From assembly GCA_038373885.1 (NCBI GenBank), contig JAWZYV010016933.1, forward strand, positions 372,001 through 436,000: 64,000 nucleotides of DNA, read 5' to 3'. Position numbers and translations under genes: made by a program. Below the pieces are notes generated by a model that made no database searches, was not told the origin of the DNA, and saw nothing but the letters and a program-made list of their open reading frames with translations. This stretch comes from Cheiracanthium punctorium. Taxonomy: Eukaryota; Arthropoda; Arachnida; Araneae; Cheiracanthiidae. Position 1 is the first letter of the stretch; every line of letters begins with the position of its first letter. Shown one piece after another: positions 35,025 through 47,050 of this stretch.

Positions 35025-35219
35025 TGTTGAGGTAATTGCATGAAAATCTAACTAACTGTTTTCAGTAAAAGTTTCTTTTTGTGTGTATGGTAGCGGAGGT
35101 ACCATATTCTATTAACTCTTTTTCTTCTTGCCTGTCGTGTTAGTCCTGTTGTAATTTCTTTATGTTAAAATAAATGTTTTCTCTTTAATCAGCCTTTGAA
35201 TTTTTTATAATTTTTTACA
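35025..35219 (+). repeat. 3' LTR of copia element
   Basis: 195 bp, TGTTGAGG to TTTTTTACA, colinear with the 5' LTR and followed by the duplicated CTAAC. Confidence 0.88.
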
Positions 35220-35923
35220 CTAACATTTTGCATACATTTGTGATTTGTAATAATGTGAATTTTAAATCAAAAGTTTAAATCGGATAAAATAGTAGTGGTT
35301 CTGCATTTAGTTTATATTATGGATAGTTAAAAATTATGTATAAATATTTCGAGTTTATACAGGCACCCTGATCTATCCTTAAAAATATATAGATGATGAA
35401 AAGATAGTAATATCAAGACAAAATCTGTATGGTGCTTAACTTTTTTTAAAAACATCTTTTAATTGCATCGCAAATCAAGACTTAAAAGTACCCACCCTAC
35501 TAATAAGTAATAATAATAATTTACAAACTTTAAATAGTAAAGAAAATTGGTACTTACATATTATCCAGCGGTCATCCCGCCAAATTATTTTTTTGCTGGC
35601 AAACTGTTGTCAATTGTATTCCAAACCATCAATAATTTCATGTGTCCGGCATTTATCTTGGTGAAAAATCACTCGTCTTTGTGGACCGCCAGGATAATAT
35701 GTAAGTACCAGAAAATTTTATATGGAAATTTATTATTTGTTATACCATTAAAAAAAAGTAAGTTTTTGATGTTTTTTACCTCTGTCATGCCAAAAGACGT
35801 TGTTTTGACATTAAAAACTCAGCCCTGTGCACACTGTTTCAAATTCAGTTCTCTTTTAAATATATAACTTTTTACTAATATGGAGTTTGATTGCCATTGG
35901 TCAGCTCTATATAACTTTCTCAG

Positions 35924-36022
35924 CAAGGACGTATTTAGGGGGGGGGTGTCCAAGGGGTCCGGACCCCCCCCTAAATTTTTAGACTTCCCCCCCCCCAAAT
36001 TGTTTTTCTGGATACGTGCCTG
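35924..36022. mobile_element. 99-bp hAT-like MITE
   Basis: Starts CAAGGACGTATTTAGG and ends with the inverted CTGGATACGTGCCTG. Flanking 8-mers TTTCTCAG (35916-35923) and TCTCTCAG (36023-36030) differ at one base. The interior is nearly all G and C runs. Confidence 0.7.
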
Positions 36023-39000
36023 TCTCTCAGTTATTCCAATAAAGCTCAGTGGATCCTGCATTGCAAGAAGCCCCAGTACTTTAAGACTCTGTATTATTCC
36101 AACAAACTGTACATTCATGAAATAAATCTGGATTTTTATGTAATTATTGTATAATTTTGTGATAAATAATTCAGTTACACATGCACCATGATAAATATAT
36201 TTTCTATGATGTTGTTTAATATTTGACGTAGAGATAATGCAATGAAATAAAAATATAAGTAGATTATTGAAGAAAAAGAAAAAAATTTTTTGAGGCAGTT
36301 TTAATGTAAGATTGGGAAAAATATCTTTTGAAATTACAATAAGCATAGTATAGAGCCGGCAAGAAAAGTTGGCATTTCAATTTGGCTGTAATACTGTTGA
36401 CAGTAAAATAGTGCACCCAGTGGCGCAGCGAGGGCATCATGATTGGGAGGGGAGAACTATGAAATATGCCAACTCAAAATTTGGAAAATTTCCAATTGCC
36501 TGTTTCAAATCACATTTTCCATCATTTCTTTTCACTATAACCCTTTCAGCATCTTGATAAAGGACAAAATTAAAGTTACTTCCACTGTGCAACAAGCTCA
36601 AGCAGTGGCATATCTAAAGGGGGAGTAATGTTTAAGATTTCCTTTTTAGACTCCAATTACTTCCCTGCGATAGCACACAAAGGATTTTTCCTTGGAGGGG
36701 GTCCAGCACATAAAGATGACATCAGAGCCTAACGGGGACAAGATAGTGCACAGCATGCAGGCAGTCAAATTTAAGGGCATCGAAAAATTTAAAGTATAAG
36801 GTTTGTAAAAAAATAGGGGGGGCGGTCCGTTTTAATTTGCATGTGAACAGCCAACAGTCAAGGATAAGTACTGACAACCACCTGAAAAAAATGTGGAACA
36901 CAAATTTTTATCATGACACCTTTTATAGATTCTTTCGCGATTCAATATAATTGCATGTTTTCCAGTTATGTTTTATTTTTTCATCTTTAACAGTTAAGAT
37001 AAATAAATAAAAACATAATTGAAAAACATGCAATTATATTTGATAAAGTCATATAACTTATCAAACTGTCAAAAATAACATGCTGATTTAATGAGCCTAA
37101 AGTTAACTCTTTTTGTCAGGGGTCCAGACTTCTTGAATCCATCCCTTGCGTGCGCCTCTGCTTCCCTGCATTGGTTTTTTAATCAAATCGGAAGCCAATG
37201 GGAGTGGGCAAAGTATCTAGTAGGAGATATTTAAAACTACGAAAGAGAGCAGATAAAGCAATTTTAAGATAAAAAATGAAAACAAGAAAGATGATGGCCT
37301 TCATCATTCCACAGAAAAATTCTGCGTTATCTTCATGACTGTAACTAGAGATTATGGGCATGCTTCGTTGATGATTAACTAAACCTTTATATATTTTATG
37401 GTAGATTACACATTAAATGATTTCTTAATAATATTGCTACTAATTATTATATCTGAAGCTATTTAACTTCATATACGGCATAACATGAAACATGGAGCAA
37501 TATGGTATAATTTAGCTAAAAGTAAATTATTCAATGTACTTTATTTCTTTTTTATACTTGGATACTAAAAAATTGAGGCATAGCTTGATTACCCCTGTAA
37601 TAGTTAATGGTTAATGCATTACTGTCTGCTTGCTTTCTGTTGTGAACGCAAATAAATGTACACATGAATAGTAATATTGATCGATCAAATGATTGCATAT
37701 TTATGCAGATTTTGCTTTCAAATTTTTACAAAAGCCTTTGCACCTGAAGAACAATAACTCGAATTGTATACATTAATCAAAACAATGTAGCCATGAATGA
37801 ACTTGTGAATGTTTCTAATTTTAATTGCTATAAGAAGTTGCTTTTTTTACACCATACACATCATCAGCATCATAATAAATACACCACAATAGGAAATAGG
37901 ACAGTAATTTGCTGCCTAATCATATCTTTTGTTATCTAGATAGTATGCACGGCCCCGTTTTTCTCCTGTAGTATTTTTTTTTTTTTTTTTTTTCATGTGG
38001 AGGAGTCACTAGACTGACAGGAAACAGCAAATGAAAAATCTTGTAAACAAACTTTTCTACATTCATTAATAGTCAAATATGTTGTGCATTGGGAAAGTAA
38101 AAGCCAAATGCAGTGTAACCCCTATATTTCAAAATCCTTGATATCTGGGATAAACGAGTTTTCCCTTACAAACTGGCTTCCTTTTATTTTACCTCATAAT
38201 CTCGAAAACTCGAGTTTTTTCGGTGTCCGTTTGACTTCGAGATATCGAGTTTATACTATACTTGAAAGGAAGAGAGAGAGGGTCGGAGCGATACATAATT
38301 GTGAAAAACACATATTGTGTTGTCATCTTGCACCCATAGGATACCACAAACCTTGAGTATGTCCTTTCAGTCCTGCCAAGTCTGAATTCTCTGACCACCC
38401 TCCTACGGTTTATTATGCTATTCTTTTTATGATCCTAGAAAAAATCCTGCTTGTCTCGATCAGAAAGAGAAGAAAATAATAGAGTAGAAAAATATATAAA
38501 AACATAAGATTCTGAAGTTTGAGTTCGCCAACTGAAACATAGTTTTACCAAGTGAAGAATGGGATTTTGCCAACTGGGATATATTTTTGGAAGGGGATAC
38601 TCAACCCCCTGTTCCTTCCCTTAGTGACACCTCTGAGTGCACCAAGAAACTTATGTATTTTCATGGAAATGCATAATGATCATGCTATTAGTTCCGAATG
38701 CTGTAAGGTTTTTTTTTGGTGTATGCAGGGTTGCCAACAGTTAAGGAAAACCTGCAATAGTAAGGAAGTTTTATTGTAACAGAAAAAGTCAGGGAAAATT
38801 GCAAATTTTGGCCATAAACCTGGAAAATGCTGAAGGTTAACATTGAAAATTATCTGAAGACTGCATTTATAAATTAATTTTATGTTTTGCATATGTCTGG
38901 AAAAAATAAAATAAAAATGACTTGACATAGGTGCACAAAAGGGGCAGAACCTTTCTATCACACCTTGGATTTAGGTTTGATTCATGACTTGGTGTTAGCT

Positions 39001-39108
39001 CAACCGGCCCTTCTTAGGTGGTAATATATTATTCAAATCTATCATGGAATGACCAGTATCTTTAGACTGTTATAATGGCAAATGCCTGGACGGCAAGTAC
39101 CTGCTCAT

Positions 39109-39146
<38 letters not shown>

Positions 39147-40485
39147 GGCAGATACATTAGTTTTGAGGGGTGGGGGAGGTCTAGTTTATATGTTTGTTTT
39201 TTTCTTTCAATAAAAAAAGGAAAAGTTTATTCAACCTTAATAGAATGTACAGTAAAAGAAAATGTTACCCTAAAGCACTATTTTATTTTTTAAACCAAGC
39301 CTTCTATTAAAAAAAATCTGTATCCATCACATTAGTTTTGCACACCTATATCAAATAATATTTAATGCCTCTTTTTTAATGCACTGAAAATGTCCCAGCA
39401 TTCCAAAGTAATAGTATGAACATTATCCACGCCCACATTTCCATGAAAACATGCTAAAGGTTTGTTTGGAACGCTATCTATCTGTCAACATAATTACTGC
39501 CCAATTGAAATTCAACATTTTTTTCTGCTATTATGTTGCTGTGCACAAATTTTGTAAACTTTTAGGGAACTCAATTTTTGCAGGCCTTGCTTCTAGGGTG
39601 TTTAAAATAACCATACTACCAAAATTTACTTTACTTAATTTGAAGACTATCTTTTTTGATTTGATTTTGTACATTATCCTTAATAAATAAGCTTTTTACT
39701 GCCTGATATCTTGTTTTAGCTCTTGCATTTATATAAAACAATATCAACACCATTAATACTGTTACTAAATGTAGTATGCTTGTAGCACAAAATGTGCAGT
39801 ATTTATTGTAATTTTTAACTATTTTCAGTTATTTTTATGTTTGTTGTTTATGTTTTGGAAAATTATTAATTTTTCAAATGTGATTTAGAGCAAAAATTTT
39901 CAATGTCTCCTTTCTTAAAACTTTAAATAAAAAATCTGGGGAGTAAAACAAGTTTTGTGTGCTTAAAATAATTTTAAGAAAAGCCCTTCTTTTAGTAATT
40001 GCTTTCATATACCTTTTGCATTCATCTTTCTTAAAATTTATAAAATTGAGTGTCTTACTAGTTCAAAAATCTGATACAAAGTATTTGTGTATAGTTTGCC
40101 TATTAATTTGATTATATGCTAATTATTTTTCAGTTCTTCCACTTTGTGTTAGCATACTTCAATTGATTAGCATTTGTGCAATGTCTGTATTTACATGTTT
40201 TTTCTAAATATGTGGTTTCTTAAAAACAATTTATTTAGTCTTTTTATATTTTGATGTTATTTTCACATGATGTCATTCCTTTTCATTAGATCTTGGCTTA
40301 TAATATGCATACTAAGAATATGAATTTTTGTTAATTTCATTCATAACTTTTCCTTGTATTCTTAAGCAAAAGTGTTTAAACTTGTATTGCAAAATAATGC
40401 TTCTTAATTAAATCAATTCCAGTCTTTGTCTTGTATCTGCTGAAAACCATTATAATTATTAGAAAATATTGGAATTTTCTTTTAT

Positions 40486-40706
40486 ATAAACTTGTGTATT
40501 GGCTTCACAACTTCATTTAAACATGAATAAAAGCAAATTTCTTCTCTAACCTTAACCATTGAAATCTTTATTTATTGTCTCACCTTTTTACTTTCATAAA
40601 CTTGTATATTATTTTCACAACTTCATTCAAACATGAATAAAAGCAAATTTCTTCTCTAACTTTAACAATTGAAATCTTTATTTATTACCTCACCTTTTTA
40701 CTTTCA
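40486..40706. repeat. 110-bp tandem duplication in intron
   Basis: Two head-to-tail copies start at 40486 and 40596, sharing AACATGAATAAAAGCAAATT. A single, more diverged copy is at about 18680, before the related exon 19989. Confidence 0.75.
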
Positions 40707-41131
40707 TTGAAGTTCTTACTGGAAACTAAAAAGAAACAAAATGCCATGGGGAAGCTATTTAAAGCTTAAAATTTATGATTTTATTTAAGAAAAAAAATGT
40801 TTGGTGCATATGTGGGTAATCCCCACCCCCACTTTAAAATGTATGAGCATATGAAAAATGCTGTTTTAATTTTTCCTTTTTTTTTTCATGAATAATAAGA
40901 TCAATTGCAATTTATTGGTTATGATTGCAAAATGTAGTTTTAGATGTTAAAAAACTATGATATCTATGTTTTTGTTATATGCATGGTGTGATTTTATTGG
41001 AACATTACTTAACTGTTGTTTATTTATGTCTTAATTTATTTATATAATTCTTAGATTTGAACTTTGTTTGAATATGTTTCAAATCATGTTGTATTAACTT
41101 TATTTTATTTTTTACTTTTTCTATCTTTTGG

Positions 41132-41452
41132 AGCTCATTAGTAAATACTCTGCATGGAATTTAAAAAATCTTCTTTCAAAGTGTCCTTATTATTCTTATA
41201 CCATTCATATCTCTATCTATATTCATATCTCTAACCATTCTACCCATATAAAAAATCATGAACTTACACATATTGGAGAAAAGCATTTTACGTGTAACAT
41301 TTGTACCAGAATTTTCAACAAGAAAAGTAATTATACTGCTCATATGTGTACTCATACAACATTTCAGCAACCCATGCTGGAAAATTTTCTGCACATTCTG
41401 TGAGTGTGTGTTTTCTACAAAAGTATCCTTAAAAAAGCATAAATATGCTTAA
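41132..41452 (+). pseudogene. Decayed zinc-finger exon with lost acceptor
   Basis: The segment is colinear with the 19989 cassette (leader YSAWNLKN, NKKSN…TAHMCTH). The expected intron-terminal AG is GG (41130-41131), so the acceptor in the usual phase is lost. The second Cys of finger 1 is Tyr (CPYY). A microsatellite-like insertion (repeated CATATCTCTA) lengthens finger 1. A frameshift before the last finger puts CTFCECVFSTKVSLKKHKY in another frame, ending with Tyr where the conserved Cys should be. Finger 2 alone is mostly intact. With four independent lesions it cannot make the normal product. Confidence 0.75.
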
Positions 41453-42226
41453 AAATAAGAAAAATGCAACACGGAACAGTTACATTTTCTATTATGTTCA
41501 ATTTGATCAATATTAGGCATACTATTAAGGAGTTCGATTGCCAGGAAGACCCAGTACTTTTTCAGTATGCTGTAATATTCAGATAAACTTTACATTTTCG
41601 TAATACATTAGATATTTAAATATGATTAATTGTAATTTTAAAAATCTTATATTAATCATTGAAATATATGTCGATAGATAGATAATCTCACATTTCTGTT
41701 TTCAGTGAAATTTTCATTTTTGCTTTCATTGATTTATTGGAACTGTGAAGTCTAAAAATGGCAAGAAGAAAACTATTTATAGTTTAAAAAAAAATTTGTA
41801 TTTTATTAGTCATGATTGTGCATAGTGTATTTTAAATGTTTTAACCTTTTCAGACATGATTAAATAATTCCTCTTTGAATTAAATATTTTTCTTTTGATA
41901 ATGAAGATTAAATTTGTAATTAAAAAATAAGATAAAAATTCCAATTTTTAAATTTTATCAGAAAATTAGGTTTTTTTATGTGTAAAAATCAGGATATTCA
42001 TCCTGTGCAATAGTATATGTAATTTTTGTGTCCTCAACTGTGGAGGCAGAGTCTAAAATGGTTTAAAAAAAATTATACGATCTACGTTTTTGTTTTATGC
42101 GTGGTATGATTTTCTGACAGCATAACTATTGTTTACTTATATGGTTTTCCATTGAAACTTTTTCAATCTTGAAAACATATATGTTGAGTGATTGCTAATT
42201 TTAAAAAAAAAGAAAAAATCTTTTAG
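41453..42226. other. Intron between two decayed exons
   Basis: AT-rich, no gene or complete element seen. Parts repeat the pattern of other exon-upstream introns (GGTATGATTTTCTGACAGCATAACTATTG). It ends in CTTTTAG, an acceptor-like sequence at 42226. Confidence 0.45.
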
Positions 42227-42521
42227 AGCTCATTAATGAAAACTCTACTTGGAATCTTAAAAATGCTTCTTCAAAGTTCAAGTGTCTTTATTGTACTTAT
42301 ATATCCAACAAGTCTGATCATATGAAGGATCATGGACATACACACATACAGGAGAAAAACCTTTTAAACATAGCATTTGTACAAAGAATTTCAACAAGAG
42401 CAATTGTAAAGTTCACATTCAAACTCATGAAATATTCCAGCAAACTGCTTGCATGTATTGTCAAAACATATTCCCCACAAAACTGTCCTTGTATAGTCAT
42501 AAATGTACAGCATTTGTGTAG
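42227..42521 (+). pseudogene. Decayed zinc-finger exon with frameshift
   Basis: The acceptor (AATCTTTTAG) and shared phase are kept, and the leader still has Trp8 (NSTWNLKN) and finger 1 Cys19/22. A 2-bp gain in the finger linker (near 42340-42350) shifts the frame, so translation in phase runs on to 42567 without fingers. In the restored register, finger 2 has His for its first Cys (KHSIC) and one His-arm is altered, while the last C2HC finger remains (CMYCQNIFPTKLSLYSHKC). It could still be spliced, giving an isoform with one finger and an unrelated tail, but decay is the simpler reading. Confidence 0.7.
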
Positions 42522-44010
42522 TATTAGTATCCATAAATCAAGCAAAAAAGAAAGGGGATATATATAAAAGAAGATGCCACACAAAACATTTACATTAAAT
42601 TTTTGAAGTTCAAAATTTGGATATCAAGATTAAATGCTTAAAAGTATGTCATCAAAGAGTTTAATTGATTGCATTGAGCAATATCAGCACAGTTCATTTG
42701 TATTCTGTTATTTGAGAACTGACTTTGTTGTATAAAATGTCATATATTTATCACAATTTTAATAACCTCCAATCTTCTCATTATAAGATTTCCCAACTTG
42801 TTACTTAATTTATGAAAATGTGCATTTTTTTTTCAAAAAAAGGGGGACTTTAATATATATTCTTTCATGTCCCAAGCTTTAAATGAAAGTTACCTTTTTA
42901 AAACATTCCCCCCCCCTTTTTTTTACATTAAAAATGCAGCAAGAGTCATTTTGGTCCTCTAATTGATAGAATATTGTAATTATAATTCTTGTGTTAAACA
43001 TTTTAAACAGTCTTTATTGCCAATACTTGATTTTGCAGAACTTTTTGAAAAGCATTTATTTTTTTCATCTACATTCATTAAAACTTATTTTAATATCTTG
43101 TTTAAAATGAAAGCTAGTTCAAAATTTGTAATCTCTTAGCACAATTAATCAGTTCATGCTTATCATTCTCGCTCCCTTTTTTTAGTTCACTTTAATTTAC
43201 TAATGTTTGTGTATATTTTTATGCTCACGTTTGAATTTGTGCACTTTTTAAAAAGATCTATTCAGTATAGTTTTGTCTTTTGATATATGTTCCATAGGAG
43301 GTCATTTTTTTTATTTAACATTTGCGTCCTAGCATTTGTTAACTATACATGTATACAACTTTTTTATGTATATGTATTTTATTCTTTTCACTGCATTTTT
43401 GAATAAAATTAATAAAACTTTCATTATAACACTATCAAACAATACATTGATTTTTAATGCTTAATCTTTTTCCCTCCTTCTTTTACACAATGGATATATT
43501 TGTTCATTTTCCATCATCTGTCAATGCGTTATATTACCAACTCTTGAGTAATTTTTACTTAGTTATTCAAATGTAAATAAAAGAACATTTTATAATTCGG
43601 TAATCATTTAAACTTTTACCAATATCATTTTTTTTCTTTCACTAGATTTCTTATTTTATAGCTAATAAAAAATGTTTTTGAATGGCCACATAATAAATCT
43701 CAAAATATTGGATTTTTGCTTATTTTTTTTACCATTTTTTAAAAGGCAATTTTTTACGACAAATCTAACCTGACAATAATGTTTATTTCTACAGCAGTAT
43801 GTTACTGTTACTCTCAGTTTTTTTCTTTTTTATGTTTAGCACAGAACTAAGACATTTTTCATCTATTATGTGCTAAAATAATCACTATAAGGACCTATGC
43901 AATAAAATTATTGCATATTTGCATTACTTAAATGTAATAATTAAAATATCAAGAAACAGAGAGAGAGAGAGAGAAGCCTCATGCTCTGCCTTCTCATCTT
44001 TTCAAGCAGT
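42522..44010. other. AT-rich intron, nothing recognised
   Basis: No gene, RNA or bounded element seen. T-rich homopolymers and a short (GA)n at about 43960-43974 only. Confidence 0.45.
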
Positions 44011-44558
44011 TGGGGTGGCATGAGATTACCTCCGCGCACACAATACCCGGCAATTGAAGACCGGTCGAATGGGTACCTTTTGGTCGAGCCAGATTGCACC
44101 TCATTCTACCACCCATAAGTCCCTGGGTTCAAACCCAGCTCTCACCCCGCACTCCTCCCCTATATTGGTGACCCGATAAACGAACATGCATTCTCCTTAT
44201 CGCCTACAGCGACAGATGCCGCCAGCACCGCCCTCTTCCATCTCTCGCTCAGCTCTTCCAAAGTCCACAATGAGCGGCAGCAACCTCACTAAGTCCGCAA
44301 CGAGTGGCAGCAACCTCACAAAAGTCCACAACGAGTGGCAGCATTCCCTAACGCTTGGAACATCGTTCGTCAGCCTCCGACTGACTCTCTAGGGGGGGGG
44401 AGTAGTGTGGTGGCACGAGATCACCTCCGCACACACAACACCCAGCAATTGAAGGCCAGTCGAATGGGTACCTTTTGGCCGAGCCGGATTGCGCCTCATT
44501 CTACCACCCATAAGTCTCTGGGTTCAAACCCAGCTCTCGTCCCACACTCTCCCCTTCA
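44011..44558 (+). mobile_element. TRIM (miniature LTR element)
   Basis: Direct repeats of about 153 bp (44011-44164 and 44406-44558) begin TGGGGTGGCA and TGTGGTGGCA and end in TA/CA. CAGT flanks both sides (44007-44010, 44559-44562). A primer-binding-site-like TTGGTGACCCGA follows the first repeat and a G-rich purine tract (AGGGGGGGGGAG) precedes the second. The 240-bp interior holds about three imperfect copies of AAGTCCACAACGAGTGGCAG and no protein. This is the textbook TRIM layout. Confidence 0.78.
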
Positions 44559-44562
44559 CAGT

Positions 44563-45402
44563 CATGGGCTTTACTCACTGTAATATTCAGCTGCGTAGAC
44601 GATTTTAAGCAATCCCAGTCCAATTCAATATGAATTTAAGATTATTCAATTAGTCAAACTTATGATAAGTCAAAGTTATTTGTCTGCCCCAGGAATTCAA
44701 CATCGCAAAAATCACCGTAGTAGGAAGGTCTTTGATTGCATTAGAACATTTCAGAAGACTGTCTTAGCAATCCATTCTTGAATGATGTACTTGGTGCTGA
44801 ATGTTCGTTTATCATGCGGCGACTGCACGCAGGGCTTTTGCACGCAGCCTTACCTCGAAAGAATGGAATAATGAAGGACTAGCTCCATGGCACAACAACT
44901 CAACTCCGCTGAGCCACCGAGTGCCGGGAGAATGTGAAGTGAACTAGAGACATTCCACCCCTGTACCTGTCGCGTGCAGCACGCAGCATTTTTTCTCCTT
45001 CAGCTGCCCACATGCAGCATGAACTCTACTATTCTTTGTACCTGTCCCGCATTTTATTGTAAAGTTTTAGTATTGTAAAGTTAATTGTTAAGTGTTTAAT
45101 AAATGTTTTGAAGGGTAGCACATGTGTAATAGCTACTGCTTAGACAACCCAATTTACAGACGTCAGTTTCCCCTTAATCATGACCTTACCAGAAGTGTCT
45201 TAATGATGCCCATGAATAGAAAAAGAAACTATCCAACGACCACATCAAAAGATATCACCAAACATAAATCTTCCCAAAACTGGCTTCAGTTTGGTAAAAA
45301 TAATTTTTGGTGTTACTGAATGAGAGTCAATAAAACAATCAAACTGGTCATTTATATGTGGCAAAATATTGTTTTTGTCCTAAATTTGTGACAATGTTAA
45401 TA

Positions 45403-45439
<37 letters not shown>

Positions 45440-45560
45440 GACACAATTAAGATTTTACTGCTTACTAAATGAAATTTTTAAACTCAGCTATAGAAAAATT
45501 TATTCTTTCAGGTTTATTTTAACTATTTAGAAGTTGATTTTCAGTTTGAATAAATAAATA
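44563..45560. other. Mixed-composition intron segment
   Basis: 44740-45110 is richer in GC than its surroundings (GCACGCAG repeated near 44826-44850, 44970-44990) and may be a relic of another LTR element, but no repeat or domain supports this. A poly-T of about 34 bases lies near 45403-45436. No gene. Confidence 0.4.
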
Positions 45561-46238
45561 CAGTCAACTGCGGTTATAGTGAACCTCTGTAGACTGGCAA
45601 ATTTTGTTCACTAAAACCAATGTTTCCCCATGTTGAACAATATAACTTAATACAAAACTAGAAAATAGATTTTATACAAATACCAAATGTTTATTAAATA
45701 AATCAAACATAATTGATTGCATTAATGATTATAGAAATATTAAGCAAGCATAGTTAATCCCATTTATGGAAATAATGTATGTACATTCCATTCACTTGGC
45801 AAAAGATGCCATCGCTTTTAACTTGTGATATTGTATTATGAATAGAAAATAAAATCGTCCAAGGTCAAGAGTGAAATTTCCGCTTTTCTTTCACTTTCAA
45901 AAGTACCCTACTTTTGTTTGTGAATATTTTTAAAGATTAGAATGCATTTCAGCAGTAAAAAAAAAATATGCCCCCTTCCTTATTAACTATGTTAGCCTAA
46001 ATACTGGCGATTGACACATATTTCGGAACAGATGCTTGATATAATCTCTTTCTCTCTAGTTGAACACAAAAGAGATACTCTTTGTAGGAATCGAACAACA
46101 TTACCTCTGTCATCAAGAATATTTTAAACTCACTATAACCGAAGTCATGATTCACTAAAACCGAAAAATGCTGTGAACATTTCTAACATATATGAACTGG
46201 GACTAATGAAATGTGTTCACTATATCTGGAGTTGACTG
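45561..46238. mobile_element. pogo/Tigger-like MITE
   Basis: 678 bp flanked by TA (45559-45560, 46239-46240). Inverted termini CAGTCAACTGCGGTTATAGT and CAGTCAACTCCAGATATAGT, a pattern usual for pogo/Tigger elements. No transposase frame. Confidence 0.78.
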
Positions 46239-46255
46239 TATGTATAAACCATATA

Positions 46256-47050
46256 CAGGGTGTCGACAGATCAGGGAAATCATGGAAAAATCAGGGTACT
46301 TTATCGATCTGGAAAAATCATGGAAATATCAGGGAATTTTGTAAAAATATTTAAAAAACAGGGAACTTTCGTTTTTGCCTAGTGAACTAGATCATTTTTA
46401 GTTGTCAGTCAGCATCTGACTCGCGGCTCCGTTCCGGATCATACGATACTCAACTGATGCAAACATTTTAGGAATCTGAAAACCAGAATATAGATTATAT
46501 GAGAACATAGAAGTATGAATGAAGGTTTTCAAAAAACAAGGTGCACATGATACAGTTTTCGGATTTCTCACAAACTAGTCTTTATATTCAGATGACTAGA
46601 TGTCGTCTTTTTTTTTTATATATATATAGATAGGGCTCATTTTGAAGCCTTTTTACATATTTTTTTTTAATTTGAAATGATGCAATGATTAAATAAAATA
46701 AGTTATTAGGTGGCCATTTTATTTTGATCAGTCATCCTTACGCTTAAAATTGAACACTATCTTTAAAAAACGAGGAAACTTTCTGCTATATTGTCTTTTA
46801 GTGTTCAGCTAAACTTTATGTTTGGATTTATGAATTTGAATTAAATTTTATTAATATTAAGTATTTTTGTGGTTTTCTCATATTTATTTCCCTAAATGAA
46901 GCATTCACCTGTTGGTGCATGATACACAATGGTGATTTACATGAAAGATTATGGTATGTATATAATTAGTTCTGGAAATTTGATAAAGATAGTCAGGGAA
47001 ATCAGGAAAAAATCAGGGAACTTTTTTTCTCAATTTCTGTAGCCACCCTG
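46256..47050. mobile_element. Tc1/mariner-like non-autonomous element
   Basis: 795 bp with termini CAGGGTGTCGACAGA and CAGGGTGGCTACAGA (inverted). ATA lies on both flanks, consistent with a TA target. Subterminal regions have several TCAGGGAA motifs at both ends. No protein. Confidence 0.65.

Larger units (their letters stand above)
29794..35219 (+). mobile_element. Ty1/copia LTR retrotransposon, complete ends, decayed interior
   Basis: Both LTRs, a 5-bp target duplication CTAAC (29789-29793, 35220-35224) and a purine-rich tract (AAAGGAAGG) just before the 3' LTR define the element exactly. The interior has gag, protease, integrase and RNase H remnants in copia order, but the middle (about 31980-34080) has no copia sequence and includes a SINE. 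Confidence 0.88.
35225..41131. other. Long intron-like stretch, no gene
   Basis: Contains the 99-bp MITE (35924-36022), a hAT-like start at 36418 (CAGTGGCGCAGCGAGGG) with a possible inverted end near 37160 but no matching target duplication, a poly-T near 37974-37993, a pogo-like end at 38111 (CAGTGTAACCCC), a poly-A run near 39112-39144 and a 110-bp tandem duplication at 40486-40706. From about 40400 it is homologous to the intron before the 19989 exon. Confidence 0.5.

Noticed and set aside
35819..36346. 175-residue minus-strand frame
   Set aside because: It spans the 99-bp MITE and homopolymers and shows no motif.
36418..37160. Complete hAT element
   Set aside because: The start CAGTGGCGCAGCGAGGG and an inverted CAGAGGCGCACGC end exist, but flanking 8-mers (AGTGCACC and CTTCCCTG) do not match.
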